DNA from: Litorilinea aerophila | GTDB lineage: Bacteria > Chloroflexota > Anaerolineae > Caldilineales > Caldilineaceae | Direction: 5' to 3' | Assembly (NCBI GenBank): GCA_945905745.1 | Contig: CAMDQF010000023.1 | Span: 1-37,117 of the forward strand | Length of the DNA stretch: 37,117 bases | Part shown: in pieces, positions 1 to 9,648 of the stretch | How positions within the stretch are numbered: the stretch's first letter is position 1 | Layout of the letters: each line of letters opens with the position of its first letter | Notes under the pieces: generated by a model | Told to the model about the DNA's origin: nothing | Database searches by the model: none | What the model saw: the letters and a program-made list of their open reading frames with translations, nothing else | Translations under genes and position numbers: made by a program

Positions 1-121
1 TTGAGCATGGCTTCATACTCGGTTGTCTTGTTGGCTGTCTCAATTCGTTCCTGTTTTTTTGCATCGCCTTTGCCTCGTTTTTTACTTCAATTATGCCGCC
101 AACTTAGCCTTCTAGGCTAGT

Positions 122-2104
122 TTGGCCGAAACGATGACCAAGGCCGAATCGGGCCATATGGAATTGGAAGCACAGCCATTCAATCTGCAGGATTGCATTG
201 AGGATGTATTGGATCTGCTGGCTCCCAAGGCAGCAGAAAAGCAGCTGGAACTGGCCTACATCAGCGGCTCTGACGCCCCCCATACGGTGATCGGTGATGT
301 GACTCAGTTGCGCCAGATATTGGTGAATCTGGTGGCGAATGGCATCAAATTTACTGAAAGGGGGGAGATCGTTGTGGGGCTGCGGGGCGAAAAACTTCCC
401 GATAACACTTTCCTTCTAGAGTTTTCCGTGCGCGATACGGGGATAGGAATCCCAGCCGATCGCATGCACAGGCTCTTCCAATCCTTCTCCCAGGTGGATA
501 GCTCAACGACGCGCCGCTTTGGCGGCACAGGGCTGGGGCTTGCCATCAGCCACCGTCTGGCCGAGCTGATGGGGGGCAAAATGTGGGTGGAGAGCACGCC
601 GGGCGAAGGGTCAACTTTCTATTTTACAATCGTTGCCAAAGCCGCGGCCAGCCAAAAGCGCATTATTGGGCAAAGCGCCCCCACTCTTTTGCATCAGAAA
701 CGGCTGCTGATCGTCGACGATAGCCATACCAACCGGGAAATTCTGGTTCGTCAAAGCCAGGCCTGGGGTATCTATCCGGTGGCTGTGGAATCGGGCGCAG
801 CCGCGCTGGCCCTGTTGGCCGAAGACAGCCGCTTCGACCTAGCCATCCTCGATATGCAAATGCCGGATATGGATGGGATTGACCTGGCCAGAGCCATACA
901 CAATTCCCAGGAGTTTGCATCTATACCCCTGTTGATGCTGACCAGTATTGGTTACCAGGAATTACGCGAAAGACAGGCAGGCGTTGATTTGGCCGGGATT
1001 CTGACCAAACCAGTGAAACGCGCCCACCTCTTCGATACACTCACAAGAATTCTGAGCCAAAACCCAGGCAATGCCCAAGAAGTCAACTCAAACTCCGCAT
1101 TCCATACCAGCCACGTCGGGCAACTCGATCCAAGCCTGCGTATACTTCTGGCCGAGGACAATCCAGTCAACCAAAAGGTGGCATTGCGCACTTTGGAGCG
1201 ATTGGGCTACCGGGCAGATGCGGTAAGCGATGGTGTTGAGGTACTTGCCTCTCTTCAGCGCCAGGTTTACGATGTGGTGTTGATGGATGTACAAATGCCC
1301 ATTCTGGACGGATTGGAGACCACCATACGCCTACGGGCAGAACTGCCTGCCAGTCGCCAACCCTATGTAATCGCGATGACGGCCAACGCCATGCAGGGAG
1401 ATCAGGAACGCTGCCTGGCCGCGGGGATGGATAGCTACCTGAGCAAGCCTTTCAAAGCGGAAGAGTTGGTAACTGTTTTGCGGCACAGCCGGACGCTAGA
1501 GGAGAAATTCAACAAGCCCTTTCCTGTGGACGAAGGGCCAGCCACAGGCGGGCTTGAAATTGATGAGACCGAAGTGAATGGGGCAGAAATTGATAAGCCG
1601 GAGAGAAAGCGCAAGGGCAATCGTTCCACACTGAACCTGCGCAGGTTCTACACCCAGCAAACCAGCCCAGCCCCTACCGCGCAGAGCGCCTCGCCCACCT
1701 CCGATGGCTCGATCCAATGGGATACTCTTGAGCAACTACAACGGGATTTGGGCGAAGAAGGCGGTGCATTTCTGAATGAGTTGGTCGAACAATTTCTGAA
1801 AGACACATCTGCCCATCTGCAAAATCTGGAACAAGCCCAGAGAGCCGCCGACCTTGCTCTGCTACATCGCACAGCCCACTCTGTGAAGTCCATCGCCAAA
1901 GTGATGGGTGCAGACCTGCTTTCGGGCATGTGTGCGGAGTTGGAAAAGACGACGGCTCACCCCTACGAACCAGCGTCCGTCACAGTTGACCAGGTCCAGG
2001 CAGAGAGTACAGACAGGCAGGTACAGAAGATAATTGCTGAGTTCGAGCGGGTCTATGCGGCCCTCCACGCGGCAGATTTCACCAAGAACGCCTCGAATTC
2101 GTAG
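122..2104 (+). CDS. Hybrid histidine kinase fragment: HATPase, two receivers, Hpt; no HisKA domain
   Basis: Translation shows a GHKL ATPase domain at about residues 20-172: N box LRQILVNLVANG, G1 box DTGIGIP, G2 box GGTGLGLA. Receiver 1 spans about 193-312 with phospho-acceptor Asp244 (AILDMQMPD) and Lys296. Receiver 2 spans about 338-455 with Asp389 (LMDVQMP) and Lys442. A C-terminal Hpt domain (about 535-645) carries His586 in TAHSVKS. This is the order of BarA/TorS-type phosphorelay kinases. The segment that should precede it (sensor plus HisKA H-box) is missing: the frame opens at residues matching the end of HisKA (KAESGHMELE), and a TAG lies just upstream at 113-115. Bases 1-121 encode nothing kinase-like in the three forward frames. 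It could still relay phosphate from another kinase, or be a decayed 5'-truncated gene. The start is uncertain (TTG 122 or ATG 134; no clear ribosome site). Confidence 0.85.
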   Translation: MAETMTKAESGHMELEAQPFNLQDCIEDVLDLLAPKAAEKQLELAYISGSDAPHTVIGDVTQLRQILVNLVANGIKFTERGEIVVGLRGEKLPDNTFLLEFSVRDTGIGIPADRMHRLFQSFSQVDSSTTRRFGGTGLGLAISHRLAELMGGKMWVESTPGEGSTFYFTIVAKAAASQKRIIGQSAPTLLHQKRLLIVDDSHTNREILVRQSQAWGIYPVAVESGAAALALLAEDSRFDLAILDMQMPDMDGIDLARAIHNSQEFASIPLLMLTSIGYQELRERQAGVDLAGILTKPVKRAHLFDTLTRILSQNPGNAQEVNSNSAFHTSHVGQLDPSLRILLAEDNPVNQKVALRTLERLGYRADAVSDGVEVLASLQRQVYDVVLMDVQMPILDGLETTIRLRAELPASRQPYVIAMTANAMQGDQERCLAAGMDSYLSKPFKAEELVTVLRHSRTLEEKFNKPFPVDEGPATGGLEIDETEVNGAEIDKPERKRKGNRSTLNLRRFYTQQTSPAPTAQSASPTSDGSIQWDTLEQLQRDLGEEGGAFLNELVEQFLKDTSAHLQNLEQAQRAADLALLHRTAHSVKSIAKVMGADLLSGMCAELEKTTAHPYEPASVTVDQVQAESTDRQVQKIIAEFERVYAALHAADFTKNASNS

Positions 2105-2119
2105 GTTAGCTGACTTGAA

Positions 2120-2216
2120 AATAGGATGCTGATGGCGCTGAAAAAGATGATTGACGCTGATAAAAATCTGCGCAGATCAGTTGTTTCTGCGTGAATCTGC
2201 GTCCCGCTTTTCATTG
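2120..2216. repeat. Inverted-repeat-rich spacer between convergent genes
   Basis: The gap between the kinase stop (2104) and the gamma-glutamyltransferase stop (2270) contains a perfect short palindrome, ATCTGCGCAGAT, and further TCTGCGT copies (TTTCTGCGTGAATCTGCGTC). Similar TCTGCG units recur at 30605-30628. It may act as a bidirectional terminator. There is no T-tract, so this is inference. Confidence 0.45.
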
Positions 2217-2269
2217 CTGATTGTGCCCCCTAGGGCATGAACACTAACCTACGAATTCTTGTAACGTTA

Positions 2270-3942
2270 CTACCAGCCCACAGCAGCGCCATCCTTGCGG
2301 GGATCGCTGCCGCCGATCAACACCCCACTCTCCGGGTCGCGCAGGATGATCTGCCCGCCGCCGAAGCCTGCCCGTCCAGACCCGGTAATCGGTGCCAGCC
2401 GATGCCCTCGCCGGTTCAACTCCGCCATCACCCCGAAATCCCAGCCTTCCTCAATCATCAGCAGACCACCACTCTCCTCGGCGCCCAACCCGTCGTGGGG
2501 ACCAGAGAGCGCCCAGCGGGGCATATCCAACGCCTGTTGGGGCGTCATCCCCAGAACCGCCATATTCACTACCATCTGCAAATGGCCCTGGGGCTGCATA
2601 TAGCCCCCCATCACCCCAAAAGAGGCATGAAGTTCTCCATCCTTTGTGGTCATAGCCGGGATGATTGTCTGGTAAGGGCGTTTGTGGGGAGCCAGCGCGT
2701 TGGGGTGATCCGGCTCCAACACAAAGAGCGCAGCCCGGTTTTGCAGGCTCACCCCCGTTCCCGGCACCACCAGACCGCTGCCTGCCCCCTGATACAGGCT
2801 GTTGATAAAGCTGCACGCGTTGCCCTCGTCATCAGCAGTGGTCAGATAGACTGTATCTGAACCGAACCTCGGGTAACCGTAGGGCACTTCCTGGGCTGCA
2901 CGCCGGGGATCGACCAGGGGCCGCCGCTGCTCTGCATAGGCTTTGCTCGCCAGCCCGGCCAGGGGAATCTCCACCACCCGGGGATCGCAGACCCACTGCT
3001 GAGCATCGGCAAAGCCCAGACGCATACATTCCACCAGTGTATGCAGCCGGTCCGCCTCGCTCATCGCCGCCAGATCAAAGCCCGCGGCCAGATTGGCAGC
3101 GATAATCGCCGCCAGCCCCTGGCCATTGGGCGGACATTCATAGAGACGCACGCCGTTGATGTCGGCCACAATCGGCTCGTCCCAGGTGGAGATGTGGGCA
3201 GCCATATCCGCAGGTGTGATCCACCCCCATAGCGCTGGACGTGGGCGCTGATTTTCTGGGCAAAATCGCCCGCATAGATGGCGGCCTTGCCTTCGGCAGC
3301 AATCGCACGCATGGTTGCACCCAGGGTTGGAATACGCATAATCTCGCCAGCCCGGGGCGAACGCCCGTTGATGAGCAGTTCGTTGCCGCTGGGCTGCTCT
3401 GGGCCGTTGTCCAGATCGCCGCTCTGCCAATCAGGGCTGCGCAGGAGTTTTTTGACCTGGGTGGCCCAGCCGTTGGCGATCCACTCAGTCACCGGGTAAC
3501 CTGTTTCCGCCGTGTAGATGGCCGGCTGCAAGACATCGGCCAGGGTCATCCGACCGTGGCGTTCCAGCAGATCGCTCCAGCCAGCCACCGTGCCGGGAAT
3601 GCTGACTGAGTGGCCGGTCAAGGCGGGCATTCGATTGTAGCCCAGCCCGCGCAGATCAGCGATAGAGGAACCCCCAGCCGCCCGCCCAGAACCGTTGAGG
3701 GCGGTCACGGTTTTCGTCTTGGCGTCCCAATAGAGCGCGAAACAGTCGCCGCCGATACCCGTGGACATTGGTTCGACGACGTTCAGCATGGCGGCTGTGG
3801 CAATGGCCGCGTCGGCCGCGTTGCCGCCCGCCTGCAACATTGCCAGACCAGCCTGGGCGGCCAGGGGCTGGCTGGTGGCAACCATCCCCCGGCGGGCCAG
3901 CACATTGCTGCGCCTGGAACGGAATGTAAAGTCATGATTCAT
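2270..3942 (-). pseudogene. ggt: Gamma-glutamyltransferase family protein, split by a frameshift
   Basis: Two overlapping minus-strand frames carry the two halves of one gamma-glutamyltranspeptidase (Ntn-hydrolase). The N-terminal half starts at ATG 3942 behind AAAGGAAA and includes GGNAADAAIATA and STGIGGDCF. The C-terminal half includes GSDTVYLTTADDEGNA, whose DT threonine matches the autocleavage/nucleophile position, and GGYMQPQGHLQ. The reading frame changes in a C5 run at 3224-3228 (G5 on the coding strand). One extra G would give QRYGGWITPADMAAH, the expected family sequence. No signal peptide is seen, so a cytoplasmic member is likely. The family hydrolyses or transfers gamma-glutamyl groups from glutathione-like substrates. 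The frameshift may be a sequencing error, slippage or a true mutation; every other hallmark is intact. Confidence 0.85.
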
Positions 3943-4054
3943 GGGATTTCCTTTCCTATATCGAAGTGAACAGCAACCAGTCGATCATAGCCGATCCAAC
4001 CCCATTGTCGCAAGGCAGCTTTTCTGCTTTTTCATCGGGATGGCTGACTCCTTT

Positions 4055-4083
4055 TTGGCGGAATGATTGGGCTACGGTAGACT
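4055..4083 (+). promoter_or_regulatory. Candidate sigma70-type promoter for the 4163 operon
   Basis: TTGGCG (4055-4060), a 17-bp spacer and TAGACT (4078-4083), about 75 bp upstream of the first gene of the three-gene operon. Both hexamers are partial matches. Confidence 0.4.
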
Positions 4084-4162
4084 GTAGAACGAGACGTAAG
4101 AACGCAACGCAACGACGGATCACCAGTATCAGCGGAAACCGTTTCCCGCTGGATGGAGAACA

Positions 4163-4936
4163 ATGGGATTTCTGATCCAGTACCTGGCGGATGCTGCCCC
4201 CTGGGTCTACTTCTTGTGTGGGGTGGCAGCCCTTTTTCAACTCTATCGAACCTGGCAGGTTCGCGCCGAGCGACGTCAGGCGATCTTCTCGTTGGAACGG
4301 GACAAAGCAGTCGGCGATCTCTACAATATTTTTGTACGGGCGATTCTGATTTTGGTGGCGATGGGGATCACCTATTTTGTCAGCACGACACTTTCGGAAG
4401 CAGTAGAACCAATTGTCCAGCGCACCCTGGACCCGAACCCAACGCCCCAGTCCGAGATACTGCTCCCCACGCCCACCAACACACCCCTAGCCGCGACTGC
4501 AACTCCCATCACCACACCCACCGCACCAACCCAGGAAGCGCGGCCAGAGGTGACTGCGCAACCCCAGGTTGAGGCCGCGCCCCCCACAACCACGCCAGTG
4601 CCACCGCCCGCAGTAGCACCGGCCCTCTGTGCCGATGGCCGAGCCAGTATTGTTTCGCCGGGCAACGGCGCAGTCGTCAGCGGTTTTGTTTCGGTGGTGG
4701 GTACAGCCCAACACGACAATTTTAACTTTTACAAGCTGGAATATGCGTCGGGCAACGATGCCGGTCAGGGTTTCGCTTATTTTGACGGGGGCCAAAGCCA
4801 GGTGGTAGGCGGTCTACTGGGCACATTCAACAGCCCAGGCTATGCCAATGGCGTCTATACATTGCGCCTGGTCGTCGTGGATACTTCCGGAAACTACCCG
4901 CTGCCCTGCCGGGTCACAATCACCGTACAGAATTGA
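4163..4936 (+). CDS. Membrane-anchored protein with Thr/Pro-rich linker and C-terminal beta-sandwich-like domain
   Basis: The 257-residue product has two hydrophobic helices (about residues 10-28 and 57-80) flanking a short basic loop. A Thr/Pro/Ala-rich linker follows (about 90-155). The C-terminal domain of about 100 residues begins near SPGNGAVVSGFVSVVGTA and ends LRLVVVDTSGNYPLPC, a style typical of Ig-like or bacterial surface beta-sandwich domains. I do not recognise a specific family. The ATG at 4163 is preceded by GGATGGAGA. Its stop lies 7 bp before the next ATG, so the two are probably translated together. The topology suggests that the linker and C-terminal domain are outside the cell. 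Confidence 0.8.
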   Translation: MGFLIQYLADAAPWVYFLCGVAALFQLYRTWQVRAERRQAIFSLERDKAVGDLYNIFVRAILILVAMGITYFVSTTLSEAVEPIVQRTLDPNPTPQSEILLPTPTNTPLAATATPITTPTAPTQEARPEVTAQPQVEAAPPTTTPVPPPAVAPALCADGRASIVSPGNGAVVSGFVSVVGTAQHDNFNFYKLEYASGNDAGQGFAYFDGGQSQVVGGLLGTFNSPGYANGVYTLRLVVVDTSGNYPLPCRVTITVQN

Positions 4937-4943
4937 CGAGCAA

Positions 4944-7900
4944 ATGTCAGAAGAACAGCAGCAGCCAGAATCTGCTCCCACAAGCCAGCCAGAAGCAACC
5001 AGCTATGGGTATCTTTTTACCCGCACCAATCTACTGATCGGTGGCGGTGTTTTTCTTATGCTCTTTGTCTTTCTGATCTTTCTCTTTTACAACATCGGTC
5101 TTTCCCAGGGCAGGCTGGCAGACAACCGCCAGGAGACAGCCACCCCCGTAGCACTATTGGGAGCTGACACCCCAAGGGCACCGACCTCTGCGCCCCCGCC
5201 CCTGCCACCCACGGCTACGCCGCTGCCCGCAGCCACATCGACAGCTACTCCCGACATCACCGCTCTTGCCAATGCCCAGGTCGATGATTTTGTGGAACGG
5301 GCCGCGGCCGCGATCTCCTTGCTGGCTGTGGATGTGCGCCCGGCCGCGGCAGAGACAATCCTGCGGGTATTGGCCGAGGACGAAAGTTTTTCCGGTCAGA
5401 TAGTCTCATTTCTTCCTCTGCCCGGAGATCGGTGGGCCGCAGTCTCAACGATAGAGATGGATGCTGGCATGCGTCTTCCTCTGCTCTTTTGGGAAGAACG
5501 CGCGGGCGAATCCACCGTACTTGGGCAGCGCTTGGACCAATTGCTAGGCGTAACAGGTGGGGATGTGCAGGTAACCCAGGGCGCACTGGCTACGGGACAA
5601 GAGGACGAACTGCTCACATTATTGTCTGCGCAGCCTGCCCCAGACGGCGCAAATGCAGATCTTCCGACATTCTACCTGCTCCGTCGCCCTGTGGATGACA
5701 CATGGCAGGCTGTCTGGCGCAGCGAAGATGACCCGGCCTGGCCTCTGGATGCCACGGAGATTGTACTGGAAGCTGCCGGGCCAGAGGATTTCCCCCTGCC
5801 CGCTCTACAGGTTGTCGCGCCGTTGAGTGCCGACGGTCTTTTTGTGGAGCAGCCGCCCTTTGCGCGTCAGATTGGCCGGACACGCTGGCATTTTTCCCAG
5901 GAGGGTGGGCCAGCCTATCGGCCCGCAGCTACAACCCTTCTCTCCACACCCCTTGCGGCGCTGACCGATTTCCTGTCAGCCGTACAGACGCTATCGGCCC
6001 GGTCAGCCAGCGAATTTGTGACAGATTTCTCTCTGCCAGACACAGCCATTGGCCTGGGCTTGCCGGAGCCTGGCGTCTGGTTCGCCCTCTACGTGGAGCC
6101 GGCCAGCGGCGAAGTCCCCGCTCCAGAGAACCGCGGGCAGATCACCGACCAGATACGCTTCTTCGACAACAATGACCGCACCCGCACCTTCGACGCCCGT
6201 TTTGCTTTGGGCGACGACGGCGTCTATCGGCTGTCCGAATTGACCGATGCCCCGGCTTTTGCCGACAGTAGCCTGGTTACACCTGTGCCGCCAACCGAGA
6301 CGGCCACGGCGGAACCATCGGTTACTGTGACGCCAACCGAAACAGCGATTCCAGCGGACACAGAGACAGCCACGCCCACGGCACTGCCAACCGAGACGCC
6401 CACGGAAACGCCCACGGAAACGCCCACAGAAACACCCACAGAAACACCGACAGAGACTGGCACAGCGACGCCGTCAGCGACTGCGACAGAGACAGCCACT
6501 CCTATCGCGACGCCGACGGAAACACCCACAGAGACAGAGACAGCGACCGTAACGCCAACGCCAACCGCGACGGCTATTCCTACTGCCACCGCTACCAAGA
6601 CGGCGACTGCTACTGCCATCCCTACCGTCATCGATACGCCGACTGCGCTTCCAACCGCCACGCCAACGGTAGCTGCGCCCACTGCCAGCCCGACTGTCAG
6701 CGGGCCGGACCAGCCACCCGTGACCGGCACAATTATCCTCTTCCCGGCCCGGGTGCGCGCCGGACCGACGACCAGCAGTGAAATTGTGGCCCGGTTGGAC
6801 GGTGGCGTGGTGGTGACGCTGCTCGGCTTACTGGAAGATGGCAACTGGGCGCTGATCCGTGTGGACGATCCTGCGGCGGCCCAGAACGGGCAGATAGGAT
6901 GGATGGCCCTGGAACTGATGTCCGTAACCGGCGATCTTCAGAGTCTGCCACTTTATGACAGCACAGGCACTCCGGTGGCTACAGCCATCCTAACCCCGAC
7001 CACAGAGAGCGCATCCCCACCCGCTACTTTGCCGACGGCTACATCCACCCGGATTTCTGTGGCTACTCCGACCGCCACCCTGGGCATTGGCCCGTCCCGC
7101 CCGATCTTTGGCACACCTTTGCCTGCCCAGCCGATTCTGCCCACAGCGACCGTAACGCGAATCTCCCCAGCCCAAGCCACCGGTATCAATACGGTCACGC
7201 CCACTTCGGCGGCTGACGCGCAAAGCGGCCCAGCATCGGATCGGGGAGAGGGCATCGCCCTGGCCTCTGCCCCTGCGCCTGAGCCAGCCGCGGGGTCGCT
7301 GGTTGTCACAGTAGTGGGAAATACTCTACCAGCCAATCCCTTACAGCCGATCCCTGTGCAGGCGGCGGATGGGCGGGCCTTTCAACTGGTGTTGGATGTG
7401 ACCGACGAGGCTCAAGTGCAGGTGTGGGCTGGACTGTTGGGCGAGGAAGCGGGCCGCTGGATCCCTGCTCGGGGCGAACTGCTCTGGCCTGGAACCCGGC
7501 TCTATGTGGAGGGTTCATTGCAGCCCGGCACAACCGAAATTCGAGTTGTCTCGATTCAGATCGTCGGGTTACCCGAGCAGCCCCGCACCCTGACCGGGGA
7601 GGTGGCCCCGATTGGCACTGCCCGCGCCGGCAAGAGCGCTGTGGCATTGGTGGGCAGCCGGGACGAACGGGACATCTATCTGCTGGAATCCACAGGCAGC
7701 CTGACAGCGATTGGGGCCAATGGACAGAAGGCGATTCCCGTGCTGGGCGCGGCGGGTGGATTGGTGATACCCGCATCGAATGCGCCCAGCGGCCTCAACA
7801 GCTTCACCCTGCTGCAGGACAGCGGCGCACTGGTTGAAATTTTCGCCAAACCCTTCTACAACATCCGGGGGATTACCGGCGATAGCGCGGGCAGTCTGTT

Positions 7901-8744
7901 GTGGATCGAAACGCCCCAGGCTGAACTGGACCAGTGGCAGTTGTGGGAATATCAGATCGAATCGGGAGAGCTTCGCCTGCTGGCCCAGGAGAGTCTGGGC
8001 ATCTTTGGCAGCAAAGAAGACCCCATCCTTCCTTCTCTGGTGGCGGCGATTCCAGGCGAGGCTGGCAGTTGGTGGTATCTGATGGAGACGGCCAAACCCC
8101 AAAACCAACAGAACAATACGGGCTTCTTTCAATTGAATGTGACCAGTGCTGGCGGGGTAGGCGAGGTACGGTTGCTGATACCCGAAGGGACCTATCGCTC
8201 GCCGCTCCAAGTCAGCCCGGATGGCACGCGCCTGGCCTATCTCTCCTACGACCCCAATCAACCGAGCCTGACTGCTGGTTTTGTCCAGCCGAGCAACCGG
8301 CTTTGGGTGCGCCCGGTGGGTGATCTGGCCTTTGGCAATGACAGCCCATTGGCGGCCTATGCTACGGAAAACCGCTTCGAGTTTCTCACCCCCGGTGTAG
8401 CCTGGCGGGACAACCAACGAATTCTTCTCACCCGCAGCCGCTTTTCCACTGTGGGGGTCTTTGCCCTGGATACCTTCGGGATCACAGAAGTCGATCTATC
8501 TGGTCAAGAACCTCTGTCGGTTTCTCACCTCTTGCGGGTGGGTAGCACCGTCAAAGACAGCGCAGTCTGTCAGGATGACCAGCGCATCGCGCTGAGTGTG
8601 GTGGACGAGGCGGGGGTCTACCGGTTGGCCGAGTGGACGGGCGAGGGTAAGCCGCTGGTGTTGGCCGACCTGCCCCTGCGTATCGACCGCATCTTTGCCT
8701 GTTGGCATCTGCCCGATGCGCCCTTCTCCGTCAGCCAGCCATGA
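4944..8744 (+). CDS. Large single-pass surface protein with (TPTE)n linker, SH3b-like domain and beta-propeller-like C-terminus
   Basis: The product is 1266 aa. After a 28-residue polar N-terminus there is one membrane helix (about 29-52), then an unassigned region to about residue 440. A Thr/Pro/Glu linker follows (about 445-585, including tandem TPTE units). An SH3b-like domain covers about 590-670 (RVRAGPTTSSEIVARL, then GQIGWMALEL), and a second Thr/Pro linker covers about 675-770. The rest is beta-rich, with a TolB/WD-like strand motif (VSPDGTRLAYLSYDP) near residue 1088. SH3b domains usually bind peptidoglycan or peptides, so a cell-surface role is likely; no enzyme motif was found. ATG 4944 is chosen because it lies 7 bp after the previous stop and excludes a 34-residue overlap. 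The stop overlaps the next start (ATGA at 8741). Confidence 0.85.
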   Translation: MSEEQQQPESAPTSQPEATSYGYLFTRTNLLIGGGVFLMLFVFLIFLFYNIGLSQGRLADNRQETATPVALLGADTPRAPTSAPPPLPPTATPLPAATSTATPDITALANAQVDDFVERAAAAISLLAVDVRPAAAETILRVLAEDESFSGQIVSFLPLPGDRWAAVSTIEMDAGMRLPLLFWEERAGESTVLGQRLDQLLGVTGGDVQVTQGALATGQEDELLTLLSAQPAPDGANADLPTFYLLRRPVDDTWQAVWRSEDDPAWPLDATEIVLEAAGPEDFPLPALQVVAPLSADGLFVEQPPFARQIGRTRWHFSQEGGPAYRPAATTLLSTPLAALTDFLSAVQTLSARSASEFVTDFSLPDTAIGLGLPEPGVWFALYVEPASGEVPAPENRGQITDQIRFFDNNDRTRTFDARFALGDDGVYRLSELTDAPAFADSSLVTPVPPTETATAEPSVTVTPTETAIPADTETATPTALPTETPTETPTETPTETPTETPTETGTATPSATATETATPIATPTETPTETETATVTPTPTATAIPTATATKTATATAIPTVIDTPTALPTATPTVAAPTASPTVSGPDQPPVTGTIILFPARVRAGPTTSSEIVARLDGGVVVTLLGLLEDGNWALIRVDDPAAAQNGQIGWMALELMSVTGDLQSLPLYDSTGTPVATAILTPTTESASPPATLPTATSTRISVATPTATLGIGPSRPIFGTPLPAQPILPTATVTRISPAQATGINTVTPTSAADAQSGPASDRGEGIALASAPAPEPAAGSLVVTVVGNTLPANPLQPIPVQAADGRAFQLVLDVTDEAQVQVWAGLLGEEAGRWIPARGELLWPGTRLYVEGSLQPGTTEIRVVSIQIVGLPEQPRTLTGEVAPIGTARAGKSAVALVGSRDERDIYLLESTGSLTAIGANGQKAIPVLGAAGGLVIPASNAPSGLNSFTLLQDSGALVEIFAKPFYNIRGITGDSAGSLLWIETPQAELDQWQLWEYQIESGELRLLAQESLGIFGSKEDPILPSLVAAIPGEAGSWWYLMETAKPQNQQNNTGFFQLNVTSAGGVGEVRLLIPEGTYRSPLQVSPDGTRLAYLSYDPNQPSLTAGFVQPSNRLWVRPVGDLAFGNDSPLAAYATENRFEFLTPGVAWRDNQRILLTRSRFSTVGVFALDTFGITEVDLSGQEPLSVSHLLRVGSTVKDSAVCQDDQRIALSVVDEAGVYRLAEWTGEGKPLVLADLPLRIDRIFACWHLPDAPFSVSQP
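6393..6456 (+). repeat. Tandem 12-bp repeat encoding TPTE units
   Basis: About five imperfect copies of an ACGCCCACGGAA-type unit encode consecutive Thr-Pro-Thr-Glu. This is a low-complexity extracellular spacer inside the surface protein. It is prone to copy-number change that keeps the reading frame. Confidence 0.85.
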
Positions 8745-9550
8745 CAAAGCTGCCCGTCCTTCTGCACCAGAACTCGTTTGCCTGGCCGGACGATTGGCTC
8801 CACTTCGCCGGTTGGCAAGACCTGGCCTTTGCAGGGCTAGGGTTGGTGATGGGTGTCCTGTTGCTGATCTGGTGGCGGCAGCAGAGCAGGCGCTGGTATA
8901 CGATCTTTGCCGGGACGCTGCTGATGGGGATGTTCCTCAATGTGAGCAGCTACTTTCTATTCGTTGTGCCGCCCCACATGGCGGGCTGTCCGGCGGTCTG
9001 TCCCGGTCGCCTGGGCTATCCCCTGCCTTTTGCCACCATCAATTTGGACGGGGAAACCAGACTCTTCCTGGTAGACTTTCTGCTCAATTTGACGCTGCTC
9101 TGGCTGCTCTGGCTGGGGAGCACTGTGCTGTGGCGGGTATTGAGCGAGGGGGTGGAGCTTTCCTTCCGCTCCCGCCGATTCCGCCTTTTTTTCTTTCTGA
9201 TTGTGGCTGTGCTGCCCTGGGCGCTGCTCCCCCGCTATTTCAATCCCCCTGAAATCAATCTCCACAACGACGACCTGCGCATTTCCATCAACGCCCGACG
9301 GGCTGCCGAGATCACTTACGACGTGACCGGGCTATGGATTCACCGGCTGGCGGTGGAAGACATTCACTATAGCCCGTTGCAGGTTCCATCCATTTTTGGC
9401 GGAGCCGACCAGCCCCGTGCCCAGGTCTGTCTGCGGGGCTACACCTGGTTTTACATCCCCTGGCAGCGCTATCTGATCACCCTGGACCGCACAGGTGTCA
9501 CGGCGCTGAGTATGCAGCGGCTGGGGCTGGACGGGACGTGCTGGGAGTAG
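8741..9550 (+). CDS. Polytopic membrane protein, unknown function
   Basis: The 269-residue product has about four predicted membrane helices in its first two thirds (near residues 28-44, 55-75, 108-128 and 148-166). A C-terminal region of about 95 residues with Trp/Tyr-rich segments (YTWFYIPWQRYLITL) follows. The start overlaps the previous stop as ATGA, a classic translational coupling, so it is the third gene of the 4163-9550 operon. No known family recognised. The gene ends directly against a heptad inverted repeat that can act as terminator. Confidence 0.75.
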   Translation: MTKLPVLLHQNSFAWPDDWLHFAGWQDLAFAGLGLVMGVLLLIWWRQQSRRWYTIFAGTLLMGMFLNVSSYFLFVVPPHMAGCPAVCPGRLGYPLPFATINLDGETRLFLVDFLLNLTLLWLLWLGSTVLWRVLSEGVELSFRSRRFRLFFFLIVAVLPWALLPRYFNPPEINLHNDDLRISINARRAAEITYDVTGLWIHRLAVEDIHYSPLQVPSIFGGADQPRAQVCLRGYTWFYIPWQRYLITLDRTGVTALSMQRLGLDGTCWE

Positions 9551-9615
9551 GGATTGGGGATCGGGGATTGGAGACTGGGCAGGTGGTAATTCCCCAGTCC
9601 CCATTCCCCATTTTT
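9551..9615 (+). terminator. Heptad inverted repeat with T-tract; likely terminator of the three-gene operon
   Basis: The repeat begins at the first base after the stop codon. Arm 1 is built of 7-bp units (GGATTGG GGATCGG GGATTGG). After a short loop, arm 2 runs in the opposite sense (CCCCAGT CCCCATT CCCCATT) and ends in TTTTT at 9611-9615. The pairing is good but imperfect. Confidence 0.65.
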
Positions 9616-9642
9616 GACATCTGCCCCGGCCTCGCGTAAGAT
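9614..9642 (+). promoter_or_regulatory. Strong sigma70-like promoter of the pheS T-box transcript
   Basis: TTGACA (9614-9619, full consensus), a 17-bp spacer and TAAGAT (9637-9642). Transcription would start near 9649, just before the T-box leader. Confidence 0.75.
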
Positions 9643-9648
9643 GGGCAC

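Noticed and set aside
6280-6700. Minus-strand VSVGVSV-rich frame opposite the (TPTE)n linker
   Set aside because: It is a by-product of the plus-strand tandem repeat in a clear surface-protein gene.
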